Positions 1-6,695 of a stretch of 9,763 nt of DNA are shown piece after piece (positions within the stretch are counted from its first letter, which is position 1; each line of letters starts with the position of its first letter). Position numbers and translations under genes: made by a program. A model generated the notes under the pieces. It worked only from the letters and a program-made list of their open reading frames with translations, ran no database searches and had not been told where the DNA came from. This DNA comes from Sneathiella sp. (lineage in GTDB: Bacteria > Pseudomonadota > Alphaproteobacteria > Sneathiellales > Sneathiellaceae): contig NVRR01000099.1 in the NCBI GenBank assembly GCA_002732675.1, forward strand, positions 1 to 9,763, written 5' to 3'.

Positions 1-2
1 AA

Positions 3-104
3 ATTCCATTACTTCGGGCCAAATCACGAGCCCAGACCGCCTTTTACCGTGCCATACCACGGCTGTCCAGATGGTTAGCGCTGGCAAAGCTCGGCCAAGC
101 CTGA
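3..104 (+). CDS. Possible C-terminal tail of an upstream gene (partial)
   Basis: One plus-strand frame is open from the left edge to a TGA at 102-104, giving about 33 residues. They are rich in Ala, Leu and Arg and end ...SRWLALAKLGQA. The stop lies 23 bases before the chosen ATG of the next gene (128), which would fit an operon. I do not recognise a family from so short a tail. The other two forward frames are also open at the left edge: frame 1 closes at 76-78, and frame 2 runs on into the ATPase gene. An open frame alone is therefore weak evidence, and the choice of frame rests on the spacing and the basic/hydrophobic composition. Confidence 0.3.
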   Translation: MPLLRAKSRAQTAFYRAIPRLSRWLALAKLGQA

Positions 105-127
105 TATTGAAGATAAAAAACAATAAC

Positions 128-1120
128 ATGGAAACTCGTTTTCCACATCCGATAGATAAACGGAAACATCACGTGATACTCATCGATAAAAACCCTGCTT
201 CTGCCATCGACGACATCAAGGCCGGATTTGAAGCCGCCGGATATATTTGCGACCGCCATATCGCCACCTGCATTTACCTCTCCCAAAAACTGGATAAACC
301 AATTTTGGTGGAAGGCCCTCCGGGCGTTGGCAAGACCGAGCTTGCCAAGGCGGCATCCGAGTTGTTGTCAGCACCGCTGATCCGACTGCAATGTTATGAG
401 GGCCTCGACGAATCCAAGGCTTTGTATGAGTGGAAATATGGCAAGCAGCTACTCTATACTCAAATCCTGAAGGAAAAGCTCGGCGACCTGCTGGAGGATG
501 CCGTGGGGCTTGAACAGTCCATGGAGAAGCTCCATCAGTTTGGCGATAGCTTCTACTCGGAGAAATTCCTTGAGCCCCGGCCACTCCTGCAAGCCCTGAA
601 TTCGGAAGTCAAAGCCGTTCTGCTAATCGACGAGATCGACAAGTCGGATCATGAGTTTGAGGCCTATTTGCTGGAAATCCTCTCCGATTATCAGATTACC
701 GTGCCGGAAATCGGTACGATAAAAGCGAAAACCAAGCCACTTGTTTTCCTCACCAGCAACAATACCCGGGAAATGAGTGACGCGCTCAAGCGCCGCTGCC
801 TTCACCTCTATATTCCCTTTCCAGATACCGAACTGGAACGCCGGATCATCAAGACCCGCGTGCCGGAGCTGGACGAGAACCTCAGGAACCAACTGGTGTC
901 TTTTGTCCAGCAGCTTCGTACCCAGGATCTGAAGAAACTTCCCGCGGTTAGCGAGACCATTGACTGGGCCCGGACCCTGTTATTGCTGCATGCTGAAAAA
1001 CTAGATACGGATATGGTGCGCAACACTTTGAATATGCTTCTAAAATTTGAAGAAGATATCGATAATATGAATACCGAAGTGCCGAAATTTATTGCTGTTG
1101 CCCGTAAAGAAACGCGCTAA
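128..1120 (+). CDS. MoxR-family AAA+ ATPase, CoxD type
   Basis: A 330-residue cytoplasmic AAA+ ATPase. Counting from ATG 128, Walker A is GPPGVGKT (63-70), Walker B is VLLIDEIDK (164-172), sensor 1 is the Asn pair in LTSNN (about 208-212), and an Arg pair at 222-223 (LKRR) is the likely arginine finger. The stretch RLQCYEGLDESKALYEW (86-102) is characteristic of the CoxD-like branch of MoxR proteins. CoxD takes part in building the Mo/Cu site of aerobic CO dehydrogenase, and MoxR ATPases in general work with VWA partners to remodel or mature client proteins. The next gene is such a partner and overlaps this one by one base. The start is uncertain: the frame is open to the window edge, ATG 71 is also possible, and neither has a good Shine-Dalgarno sequence (ATG 128 follows an A-rich stretch). 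ATG 128 is preferred because the family usually begins only a few dozen residues before Walker A. The family call is secure; the substrate is unknown. Confidence 0.93.
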   Translation: METRFPHPIDKRKHHVILIDKNPASAIDDIKAGFEAAGYICDRHIATCIYLSQKLDKPILVEGPPGVGKTELAKAASELLSAPLIRLQCYEGLDESKALYEWKYGKQLLYTQILKEKLGDLLEDAVGLEQSMEKLHQFGDSFYSEKFLEPRPLLQALNSEVKAVLLIDEIDKSDHEFEAYLLEILSDYQITVPEIGTIKAKTKPLVFLTSNNTREMSDALKRRCLHLYIPFPDTELERRIIKTRVPELDENLRNQLVSFVQQLRTQDLKKLPAVSETIDWARTLLLLHAEKLDTDMVRNTLNMLLKFEEDIDNMNTEVPKFIAVARKETR

Positions 1121-2511
1121 TGGATAAACCGCTCGCGGAATTTGTAGAAATGCTGCGCTATGCACAAGTGCCGGTCACCATCAGCGAAAGCCTGGATGCC
1201 GCGGCAACAGTGCAGCTTATCGGCTACCAAGACCGAGCGCTTCTGAAATCGGCCTTATCGCAGGTCATGGCCAAATCTGTCGATGAGCATCGAAGCTTTG
1301 ATCGCTGCTTCGATCAGTTCTTCAGCTATAATATCGACTTTGGCTTCGAAGACGAAGCACCCGACGGGGCAGAGGAAAGTGAGGCCGGTACAATATTACC
1401 TGACGAAGCGCCTGCCGCCGATCCGGGATCGCCAGACGAGGAAGGTACCCCAAATCAGGGAGAGATGTCGCTCACCCAGATGCTGGAACAAAGCGATCGT
1501 ATAGCGCTCACCATGGCCATGACCGAGGCCGCCGGGGCGGTTAATCTCAGCCGCATTGTCCTGATGACGCAGCGCGGACTGTTCACCCGGCGGATCATGG
1601 AAAAAATGGGCCTCGACGCGGTGAACCGCGAGATTACGGCGCGCGAAGGCAGCGGTGACGAAGACGGCGCAAAGGAGCTTTCGGGCCAACTTGAAATTCT
1701 CTTCGACGCAGTACGCGATAGGGTGGAGCGGCAGCTTGCGCTTACCAGCAGTGGCAAGGGCATACAGTTTCGTCAGGAAATCCTCAAGAAAGTGCGGCTT
1801 TCCAATATCGAGCAGCGGGATTTCCGGCATATGCGCGATATCGTCCGCCGTATGGCCAAGCGGCTCACCGACATGAACTCCCGCACCCGCAAGGTCAAGA
1901 ACCGCGGGCAACTGGATATCCGCAAAACCATACGCCGCAATATCGCCTATGACGGCATCCTCTTCGAAACCCATTGGAAACAGAAACATAAAGACCGCCC
2001 GAAGGTGCTTGCAGTCTGCGATGTCTCGGGTTCTGTCGCCGCAGTCGCACGGTTTCTACTGCTATTTCTATATAGCCTGAATGAAGTCCTGCCCAATGTC
2101 CGCTCCTTCGCCTTCTCCGGAACATTAGGCGAAGTCACCGATCTGTTCGACCGCTACGGTCCTGAAGAAGCCGTGCCGCGGGCCATTGAAATCTATGGCG
2201 GCCGATCTACAGACTATGGCCGATCGCTCGAAGACTTCAAGGAGTTGATCTTTGATGATATTGACAATCGGACAACCGTGATTTTTCTCGGCGACGGTCG
2301 CTCCAATCAATCGGATCCGCGCATTGATATCCTTAAAGACATCAAGGCCCGGGCGAAACGGGTGATCTGGCTCAATCCGGAACGAAAATCTATCTGGGGT
2401 ACGGGCGATTCCGAAATGCTGCGGATTGCGCCTTATTGCTCCATCGCGCACACCTGCAATTCGCTGAATAAACTGGAACTGGTCATTCGCGACCTTCTGA
2501 AGGCAAATTAG
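1120..2511 (+). CDS. VWA-domain protein, CoxE type
   Basis: A 463-residue protein of the CoxE-type VWA family, the usual partner of CoxD-like MoxR ATPases. Residues 1-73 form an N-terminal helical region. Residues 74-113 are a low-complexity acidic linker rich in Asp, Glu, Pro and Gly. Residues 115-290 are a basic, mostly helical segment. The VWA domain covers about 293-460. All metal-site (MIDAS) elements look intact: DVSGS at 301-305, Thr in GRSTDYG at 361-367, and Asp in FLGDGRSN at 389-396. There is no signal peptide or membrane segment, so it should act in the cytoplasm. Its ATG uses the last base of the ATPase stop codon (TAATG) and has no clear Shine-Dalgarno, so translational coupling is likely. 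By analogy, the VWA protein would bind a client while the ATPase supplies the remodelling force. No CO dehydrogenase or other molybdenum hydroxylase gene is visible here, so calling it a CO dehydrogenase maturation protein would go beyond the evidence. Confidence 0.9.
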   Translation: MDKPLAEFVEMLRYAQVPVTISESLDAAATVQLIGYQDRALLKSALSQVMAKSVDEHRSFDRCFDQFFSYNIDFGFEDEAPDGAEESEAGTILPDEAPAADPGSPDEEGTPNQGEMSLTQMLEQSDRIALTMAMTEAAGAVNLSRIVLMTQRGLFTRRIMEKMGLDAVNREITAREGSGDEDGAKELSGQLEILFDAVRDRVERQLALTSSGKGIQFRQEILKKVRLSNIEQRDFRHMRDIVRRMAKRLTDMNSRTRKVKNRGQLDIRKTIRRNIAYDGILFETHWKQKHKDRPKVLAVCDVSGSVAAVARFLLLFLYSLNEVLPNVRSFAFSGTLGEVTDLFDRYGPEEAVPRAIEIYGGRSTDYGRSLEDFKELIFDDIDNRTTVIFLGDGRSNQSDPRIDILKDIKARAKRVIWLNPERKSIWGTGDSEMLRIAPYCSIAHTCNSLNKLELVIRDLLKAN

Positions 2512-2536
2512 ATCCGGCCCTGGACCACAATTGATG

Positions 2537-2565
2537 TTGCCAAGGAAAATAATTCCGTATCAGAT
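2537..2565 (+). promoter_or_regulatory. Weak sigma-70-like promoter candidate
   Basis: In the 91-base gap before the permease gene, TTGCCA (2537-2542, 5 of 6 matches to the -35 consensus) is separated by 17 bases from TCAGAT (2560-2565, 3 of 6 matches to the -10 consensus). Transcription would begin near 2572, about 30 bases before the ATG. The spacing is ideal but the -10 box is poor, so this may be chance. The gap has no convincing terminator, so the four plus-strand genes could also be co-transcribed. Confidence 0.18.
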
Positions 2566-2602
2566 GCCAAATTCTTTCCTCTGTCCAAAAACGGTTCGTT
2601 AG

Positions 2603-3430
2603 ATGTTTGCTGATGTAAGTACCCCTCTCCTCATAGGCCTTATCCTGACTCTGGCCGCCACCGGCATAATCGGCGGCGTTCTCGCTGGATTGTTGGGAGT
2701 TGGCGGCGGCATTATCATTGTGCCGGTACTTTATAATGTACTGCCGTTTTTTGGCGTAGAGGATGACGTCCGCATGCATATCGCTGTGGGAACCTCGCTG
2801 GCGACCATTATTCCTACGTCAATTTCCTCGGCGCGTTCTCATTTCAAAAAAGGGGCTATTGATACGGACCTGTTGAAAAAATGGGGTCCGTGGATCCTTT
2901 TTGGCGTGATTGGCGGCACGATATTGGCGAACATTGTTGATGCTTTCGTGCTAACCCTTGTTTTCGCAGTTCTGTCCCTCATTGTTGCGGCCAATATGGC
3001 GTTCCGCCCCGATAATCTGCAGGTTTCAGGCGGCCTCCCCAAGGCCCCGCTCAAGCAGTTTATCGCCGTCTTTATCGGCTGGTTCTCGGCAATGATGGGA
3101 ATTGGTGGCGGTACCTTCTGCGTCCCGATCCTGACCTTGTTTAATTACCCGATCCGCAAGGCCGTTGGCACTTCCGCTGCCGTCGGCCTGATAATCGCCG
3201 TTCCGGGAACAATTGGATTTTTAATCTCCGGACTGGATGTTGCGGATTTGCCGGCGGGCAATATCGGATATGTCAATATTCTCGGGTTTCTGGTGATAGC
3301 GCCGATGACCATCCTTTTCGCCCCTATCGGCGCGAAAATTGCCCATCGTATTGACACAGGGTCGCTTAAAAAATTGTTCGCCTTCTTCCTGTTCGCCACG
3401 TCGGCCCGCATGTTCTACAGTTTGCTCTAA
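2603..3430 (+). CDS. TauE/SafE-family membrane permease (putative anion/sulfite exporter)
   Basis: A 275-residue inner-membrane protein with about eight hydrophobic segments and the internal duplication typical of TauE/SafE (formerly DUF81) transporters. Each half carries the family's glycine-rich signature: GLLGVGGGIIIVPVL at 29-43, and GWFSAMMGIGGGTFCVPIL at 159-177. Each is followed by a GTS motif (GTSLA 63-67, GTSAAVG 189-195). Characterised members export sulfite, sulfoacetate or related organosulfur anions, but most are unassigned and the substrate cannot be read from sequence. Length is normal. The ATG has only a weak ribosome-binding context. The TAA stop shares a base with the ATG of the DUF1853-like gene, so the two are probably expressed together. 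The family is secure; the sulfite specificity implied by its name is not. Confidence 0.93.
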   Translation: MFADVSTPLLIGLILTLAATGIIGGVLAGLLGVGGGIIIVPVLYNVLPFFGVEDDVRMHIAVGTSLATIIPTSISSARSHFKKGAIDTDLLKKWGPWILFGVIGGTILANIVDAFVLTLVFAVLSLIVAANMAFRPDNLQVSGGLPKAPLKQFIAVFIGWFSAMMGIGGGTFCVPILTLFNYPIRKAVGTSAAVGLIIAVPGTIGFLISGLDVADLPAGNIGYVNILGFLVIAPMTILFAPIGAKIAHRIDTGSLKKLFAFFLFATSARMFYSLL

Positions 3431-4326
3431 TGACCCTCACAGGCAGGCTTACGCCGGAGCTGCGCGATCTTGAATGGGTGATTTCATCACCATTTTTACT
3501 GGCGGACATGCCCTCTCCAGACCTAGCGACACATCCCGAAACCGTGCGATTGCTGTCAGAACTCCGAAAGGATCCTACCCCGCTCCTCAAACATCTTCAA
3601 AATATCAAGCGGCATACCTTGGGCAGTTATTTCGAGCAGTTGGTTATTTTCTGGCTCTCAAACCTCCCCTCCGTCACCGTTGTCGCCGCAAATCTTCAAG
3701 TGCAGCATGGCACACAAACCATCGGGGAATTTGATCTGCTGTTTGAGTTTGATGGCAGGGCCTATCATTGGGAGTTGTCCGTAAAATTCTATCTCAATAC
3801 CGGGACCGGCCGGAATGAAGCCGACTTCGTCGGGCCGCTGAAAAAAGATAATCTGGGAAAGAAACTGGACCGGCTTTATGGCCATCAGCTTACCTTGCCA
3901 GGGCGCCCTGACGCTATCAAGCTGCTCTCTAACCTCGGCATGGCGGACGTAACTTCCTTCCCCTGGGTCAAGGGCGCGCTTTTCCAGCCCTTTGCCACGC
4001 GCCAATCTGTTTCCCTTCCACCAAGGATTTCTACAGCATGTTCACTTGGCGTATGGACAAGCCTTGATGCTCTCCCGACCCTCTCCCTGCCCGCCTTCAA
4101 TCATTTTATCCTTTTACAAAAGCGCCGCTGGCTGACCAGCGAACATTACGCAGATGAAGCCTACCAAGGTGGACGCAGCGCCTTTAATACAGAGGTATCA
4201 GAATTCCTCAGGCGACATAATAGTCCTGTTCTTGGCTGCCTGCTGAGCAATCAGGACGGGGAGCCATTACCGGAAATTTATCGCCTGTTCATTGTGCCAA
4301 ATGACTGGCAACGGCTATCCGTTTAA
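3430..4326 (+). CDS. DUF1853-like protein with a PD-(D/E)xK-like core
   Basis: A 298-residue soluble protein of unknown function that I match by motif memory to DUF1853 (COG3782). Hallmarks are an N-terminal LRDLEWVISSPFLL (11-24), GSYFEQLVIFWL (65-76), NLQVQ (88-92), GEFDLLF (99-105), YHWELSVKFYL (112-122), GPLKKDNLGKKLDRL (135-149), KGALFQP (181-187) and HFILLQKRRWL (225-235). E69, D102, E115 and K119 fall in the order of a PD-(D/E)xK nuclease core: helix Glu, strand Asp, then a Glu and a Lys on one face of the next strand. The usual E-x-K spacing is stretched to E-x-x-x-K, so catalytic competence is doubtful. There is no signal peptide or membrane segment. The ATG overlaps the permease stop (TAATG) and has no Shine-Dalgarno of its own, suggesting dependence on upstream translation. 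Its last 12 bases overlap the end of tadG on the other strand. Function is unknown. Confidence 0.85.
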   Translation: MTLTGRLTPELRDLEWVISSPFLLADMPSPDLATHPETVRLLSELRKDPTPLLKHLQNIKRHTLGSYFEQLVIFWLSNLPSVTVVAANLQVQHGTQTIGEFDLLFEFDGRAYHWELSVKFYLNTGTGRNEADFVGPLKKDNLGKKLDRLYGHQLTLPGRPDAIKLLSNLGMADVTSFPWVKGALFQPFATRQSVSLPPRISTACSLGVWTSLDALPTLSLPAFNHFILLQKRRWLTSEHYADEAYQGGRSAFNTEVSEFLRRHNSPVLGCLLSNQDGEPLPEIYRLFIVPNDWQRLSV

Positions 4327-4350
4327 TCGCACAACGGTGATAAATTTGGC
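4295..4350. repeat. Nested, mutually exclusive inverted repeats at the convergent gene junction
   Basis: Four short inverted repeats crowd the tail-to-tail junction. TGCCA/TGGCA pairs 4295-4299 with 4306-4310. AACGG/CCGTT pairs 4310-4314 with 4319-4323. The same CCGTT can instead pair with AACGG at 4333-4337. GCCAAAT/ATTTGGC pairs 4296-4302 with 4344-4350. Several exclude each other. Both stop codons (tadG at 4315-4317, DUF1853-like at 4324-4326) lie inside. Neither strand has a T-run after a stem, so this is not a classical intrinsic terminator. It could be a bidirectional RNA 3'-end structure, or chance given the short arms. Confidence 0.35.
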
Positions 4351-5643
4351 GATGGTGAAAAAGGCATCAGACAGCTCTGACGCCGTTTCAACTCGAAAAT
4401 AATGACCTACTGTGGTCGCGCAAGCGCTCAACAAAGTGGATGTAGCCGTCGGAGCCAAATAGTCAACCACATAAATCGTCACCCCGTTGGATTTGAGCCG
4501 AGAGCAAACATCGCCGAGTAAAATATTCTCAACCCCGGGATCAGCATTCCCGGTGCCGACGGTCAGGACGATAATTTTCCCGGTAATCGGATCATTATAC
4601 GCGACGGGGGATGTGCTGCCAATTTCCCAAAGTGATTGCCATAGCGGCGATAAGATGCGCTCCCCCCAAGCCATGCCCCGACCCAAAGACGTCGTTCCGT
4701 GGCCGGAAAGAGTAGCCAGTGCCGCTGAAATACCTGCAGACGAATTGCTGATCGGCATTATCCGATCCGGGCGACAATCGGCCGTGGTCGTCACTGAAAA
4801 ATGCGGGATACCGGTCACCGGGTCGAGCTCAGATGAAACCTCTAGGATCAGTGGAAACTTCTCTGTGCCGGGCGTAAGATCGGTAACACCCGCAGCTCCG
4901 GTGCGAACATCCACGCACCAGCGTTGCTCTGCCAGATCGCCGCCCCATGCTGTCGTGCCCGGTACATTCGGCGGAATATTTATTGGCCAGGCGCCGTCAA
5001 CCACCCAGTCAGAATGGGGCGCGACATTTGCCAGCGTGTTGCCGACCGGAACAAGCCCAAACTGAAGGCCCGAATTTTCAAAGGCAAATGATCCGAACAA
5101 TGTCATAAAATTTTGAGCTGTTGCTGTGAGATCAGCAAGCTTTCCTAAAGTCCCCATTTCCGCACTACTATCGAGGATCATCACAAGCTCGGCATCCGGC
5201 ATCACCTGCCGGGTGGTCACCGTTTCCCGCAAGCTGACGTCATCTAGGAAGCCCACAAAGGAGAGCATTGTTGTCGGGACCAGCGCGTCCACTGTCACGG
5301 TGACATTACCCGTTGTGGTATTTATGGCCAGCGATACTGTCGGCGACGCCGCGACCGCGCCGCTGAAGGAAAGCAGTTTCATTCGCCGAAAAGTAGCGGC
5401 GACTGTTTCACTCGCCAGGGTATTAAGCTCACTCTCCGATAAGAAATTGAGGTTTTTGGCGGCGGCCACGGCAGCCATTTCGGTGGCGATTGACAACCGC
5501 GACTTCACGGCAAAAAACCGGGCGGCATCCACACTAAAGGCCGCAACGCCAAGGACAATTAAAACCGCGAGAGTGAAAATCAACGCCGCCGCACCTTCTG
5601 TATCCCTGCCAAGGTTTCGTAGGTTACGAAAAAGCCACCACAT
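4315..5643 (-). CDS. tadG: TadG-like pilus assembly protein with C-terminal VWA domain
   Basis: A 442-residue protein and the last gene of the Tad operon. Starting at ATG 5643, residues 1-16 are basic and a single hydrophobic segment (about 17-38, GAAALIFTLAVLIVLGVAAF) anchors it in the inner membrane, leaving the rest in the periplasm. A TadG-type VWA domain follows from about residue 150 to the end. Cysteines occur at 243 (RWCVDVRTG), 290 (ADCRPDRIMP), 380 and 408 (SACAT), in the arrangement familiar from TadG VWA domains. The metal site is degraded: DSSAE (158-162) replaces DxSxS, and VLTVGTGN (359-366) lacks the usual Asp after LT. The Thr region GTTSLG (316-321) is kept. This start is preferred over an ATG at 5703, 20 codons upstream, because AGGAA (5654-5658) sits 10 bases before it and only 13 bases separate it from the tadF stop. 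TadG is needed for Tad pilus assembly in known systems; its exact role is unclear. Confidence 0.88.
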   Translation of the reverse strand: MWWLFRNLRNLGRDTEGAAALIFTLAVLIVLGVAAFSVDAARFFAVKSRLSIATEMAAVAAAKNLNFLSESELNTLASETVAATFRRMKLLSFSGAVAASPTVSLAINTTTGNVTVTVDALVPTTMLSFVGFLDDVSLRETVTTRQVMPDAELVMILDSSAEMGTLGKLADLTATAQNFMTLFGSFAFENSGLQFGLVPVGNTLANVAPHSDWVVDGAWPINIPPNVPGTTAWGGDLAEQRWCVDVRTGAAGVTDLTPGTEKFPLILEVSSELDPVTGIPHFSVTTTADCRPDRIMPISNSSAGISAALATLSGHGTTSLGRGMAWGERILSPLWQSLWEIGSTSPVAYNDPITGKIIVLTVGTGNADPGVENILLGDVCSRLKSNGVTIYVVDYLAPTATSTLLSACATTVGHYFRVETASELSDAFFTIAKFITVVRLNG

Positions 5644-5653
5644 TGGCTTATCG

Positions 5654-5658
5654 TTCCT
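5654..5658 (-). promoter_or_regulatory. Ribosome binding site that decides the tadG start
   Basis: AGGAA on the minus strand overlaps the TAG stop of the preceding gene (5657-5659) and lies 10 bases before ATG 5643. This supports the shorter tadG start over the ATG at 5703 inside the upstream gene. Confidence 0.5.
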
Positions 5659-6214
5659 ATTCAAGGCTGCGAACCGCCGGGTATCGCGCGACTGAGGCGG
5701 CATGCCCCTGCATCGTCAGATCAGCCATCGATAACAAACTGGAGAAAAAGAAAGTCGGTGACGGTTCGGCGCAGACACTCACCATCACGAAATAGTTTAT
5801 TTTTGCGCTTCCGTTTGCCGATGCGCTTGGTGACGTAAAACCGGAAGAGGGAGAGAGACAAGCCGACGCGCCGGTTGTCGCCGCTCGTGACCATAATATC
5901 TCGGATGCGTCAACGGGATGAACACGAAGGCTGCTGATCTGTACCGACACGACGGACGCCAACCCGGCGCCATCGACAATTTTGTGAGCGACCTGTGCTG
6001 CATTCACAAAGTCAGACTCGGTGAAGCTGCGCTGCTGAGCAAATTGATCCGCCAATACTCCTGCGGCCCTGTCGGCCTGAAACGTCATCTGGACAAAACG
6101 TACCAAATCCACACCGGCAAAGAGCAAAAACATAATCACTGGAATAAACAACGCGGCCTCGACCATGACATTCCCGTCGACCCGGCGCCCGATGTCCAAT
6201 GCATTAGCGCGCAT
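5657..6214 (-). CDS. tadF: TadE/TadF-like pseudopilin
   Basis: A 185-residue single-pass envelope protein. Residues 10-19 (RRVDGNVMVE) carry a type IV prepilin-type processing site: cleavage would follow Gly14 and leave Glu19 at mature position +5. A hydrophobic stretch (about 20-41, AALFIPVIMFLLFAGVDLVRF) comes directly after. The remainder would be periplasmic, with a Ser/Ala/Gly-rich loop (about 112-137) between Cys119 and Cys148, a possible disulfide pair. TadE and TadF are pseudopilins processed by the TadV peptidase in characterised Tad systems. I use tadF because of its place between tadE and tadG; sequence alone would only support TadE-like. The first 11 bases overlap the end of tadE (6204-6214). 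A GGTGATC before the ATG (about 6219-6225) can serve as ribosome binding site. Confidence 0.85.
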   Translation of the reverse strand: MRANALDIGRRVDGNVMVEAALFIPVIMFLLFAGVDLVRFVQMTFQADRAAGVLADQFAQQRSFTESDFVNAAQVAHKIVDGAGLASVVSVQISSLRVHPVDASEILWSRAATTGASACLSPSSGFTSPSASANGSAKINYFVMVSVCAEPSPTFFFSSLLSMADLTMQGHAASVARYPAVRSLE

Positions 6215-6695
6215 TCTTGATCACCGCCGTTGCCGTCGTTGTTATATTTTCGCCGCTGTAAAGCAGATCCGCAAACGGTGTGACAAGATCGACCATATAA
6301 TCAATCCTATACGAGACAAGCTGTCCTGCATCGCCAAGCAAAGGCCCTCCCATATTTATACTGTTGCCCACATACGCCGCCATATCGTCATAGGTGGAGA
6401 CAGACAGGGTCAGATTTGACGCGTCCACCAAACTCCCAAAGGATGCTGACGCGATGCTTTCTAAGGCAGTCTCGACATCTGTTTGCGTTGCCATCACTCT
6501 CGCGGAAGGCGCAACATCAAATTTGTAGTGATTGGATAGCTCAACGGTTAGTTGCCCGGCCAGACTGTTTGCTAACAAGACACGGCTAACATCAACAACG
6601 CCGAGTATCAGAGCGAATATCAGCGGAATGATAAATGCGAATTCGACCGGGAGAGCGCCGTGATCATTGCCGGTAAATCCACCCCGTTGTCTCAC
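6204..6695 (-). CDS. tadE: TadE pseudopilin
   Basis: A 163-residue pseudopilin with a short basic leader and a clear prepilin processing motif, NDHGALPVEFAF (10-21). Cleavage after Gly13 puts Glu18 at mature +5. The hydrophobic N-terminal helix spans about 19-40 and ends in the Asp-Val-Ser-Arg common in TadE proteins. The rest (about 120 residues) would be periplasmic and has no cysteine. The start codon is GTG, not ATG, and overlaps the TGA stop of tadD as GTGA. A strong Shine-Dalgarno GGAGGAGG (6700-6707) stands 4 bases before it, and there is no nearby in-frame ATG. TadE proteins are processed by the TadV prepilin peptidase and are needed for Flp pilus assembly, though they are not the main pilin. 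Confidence 0.9.
   Translation of the reverse strand: MRQRGGFTGNDHGALPVEFAFIIPLIFALILGVVDVSRVLLANSLAGQLTVELSNHYKFDVAPSARVMATQTDVETALESIASASFGSLVDASNLTLSVSTYDDMAAYVGNSINMGGPLLGDAGQLVSYRIDYMVDLVTPFADLLYSGENITTTATAVIKNAR

Noticed and set aside
71..127. Upstream ATG 71 as the start of the ATPase gene
   Set aside because: It adds 19 residues (MVSAGKARPSLILKIKNNN) that resemble no MoxR N-terminus, lacks a Shine-Dalgarno, and would overlap the possible upstream tail in frame 3. It cannot be excluded, because the frame is open to the edge.
1396..1989. A 197-codon minus-strand open frame opposite the VWA gene
   Set aside because: It is a shadow of the coding frame: no recognisable family, His/Arg-rich, and the plus-strand protein has an intact, clear VWA domain.
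128..2511. Calling the first two genes coxD and coxE outright
   Set aside because: Family resemblance is clear, but no CO dehydrogenase structural gene is visible, so a gene symbol would imply a function the window does not show.
128..4326. A defence island built on the AAA+ ATPase, VWA protein and nuclease-like DUF1853 protein
   Set aside because: The ATPase/VWA pair matches the housekeeping CoxD/CoxE type. The nuclease-like motif is degenerate and tied to a TauE/SafE permease, not to the ATPase. There is no integrase, toxin or other defence marker nearby.
4295..4350. Intrinsic bidirectional terminator between the convergent operons
   Set aside because: The stems are short and no T-run follows on either strand, so it does not meet the usual criteria; kept only as an inverted-repeat cluster.
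4487..5695. Two long plus-strand open frames (4487-5065 and 5126-5695) opposite tadG
   Set aside because: They are compositionally odd (Ser/Thr/Arg/Pro-rich), have no recognisable domain or ribosome binding site, and lie fully within a well-supported tadG with membrane segment and VWA features.
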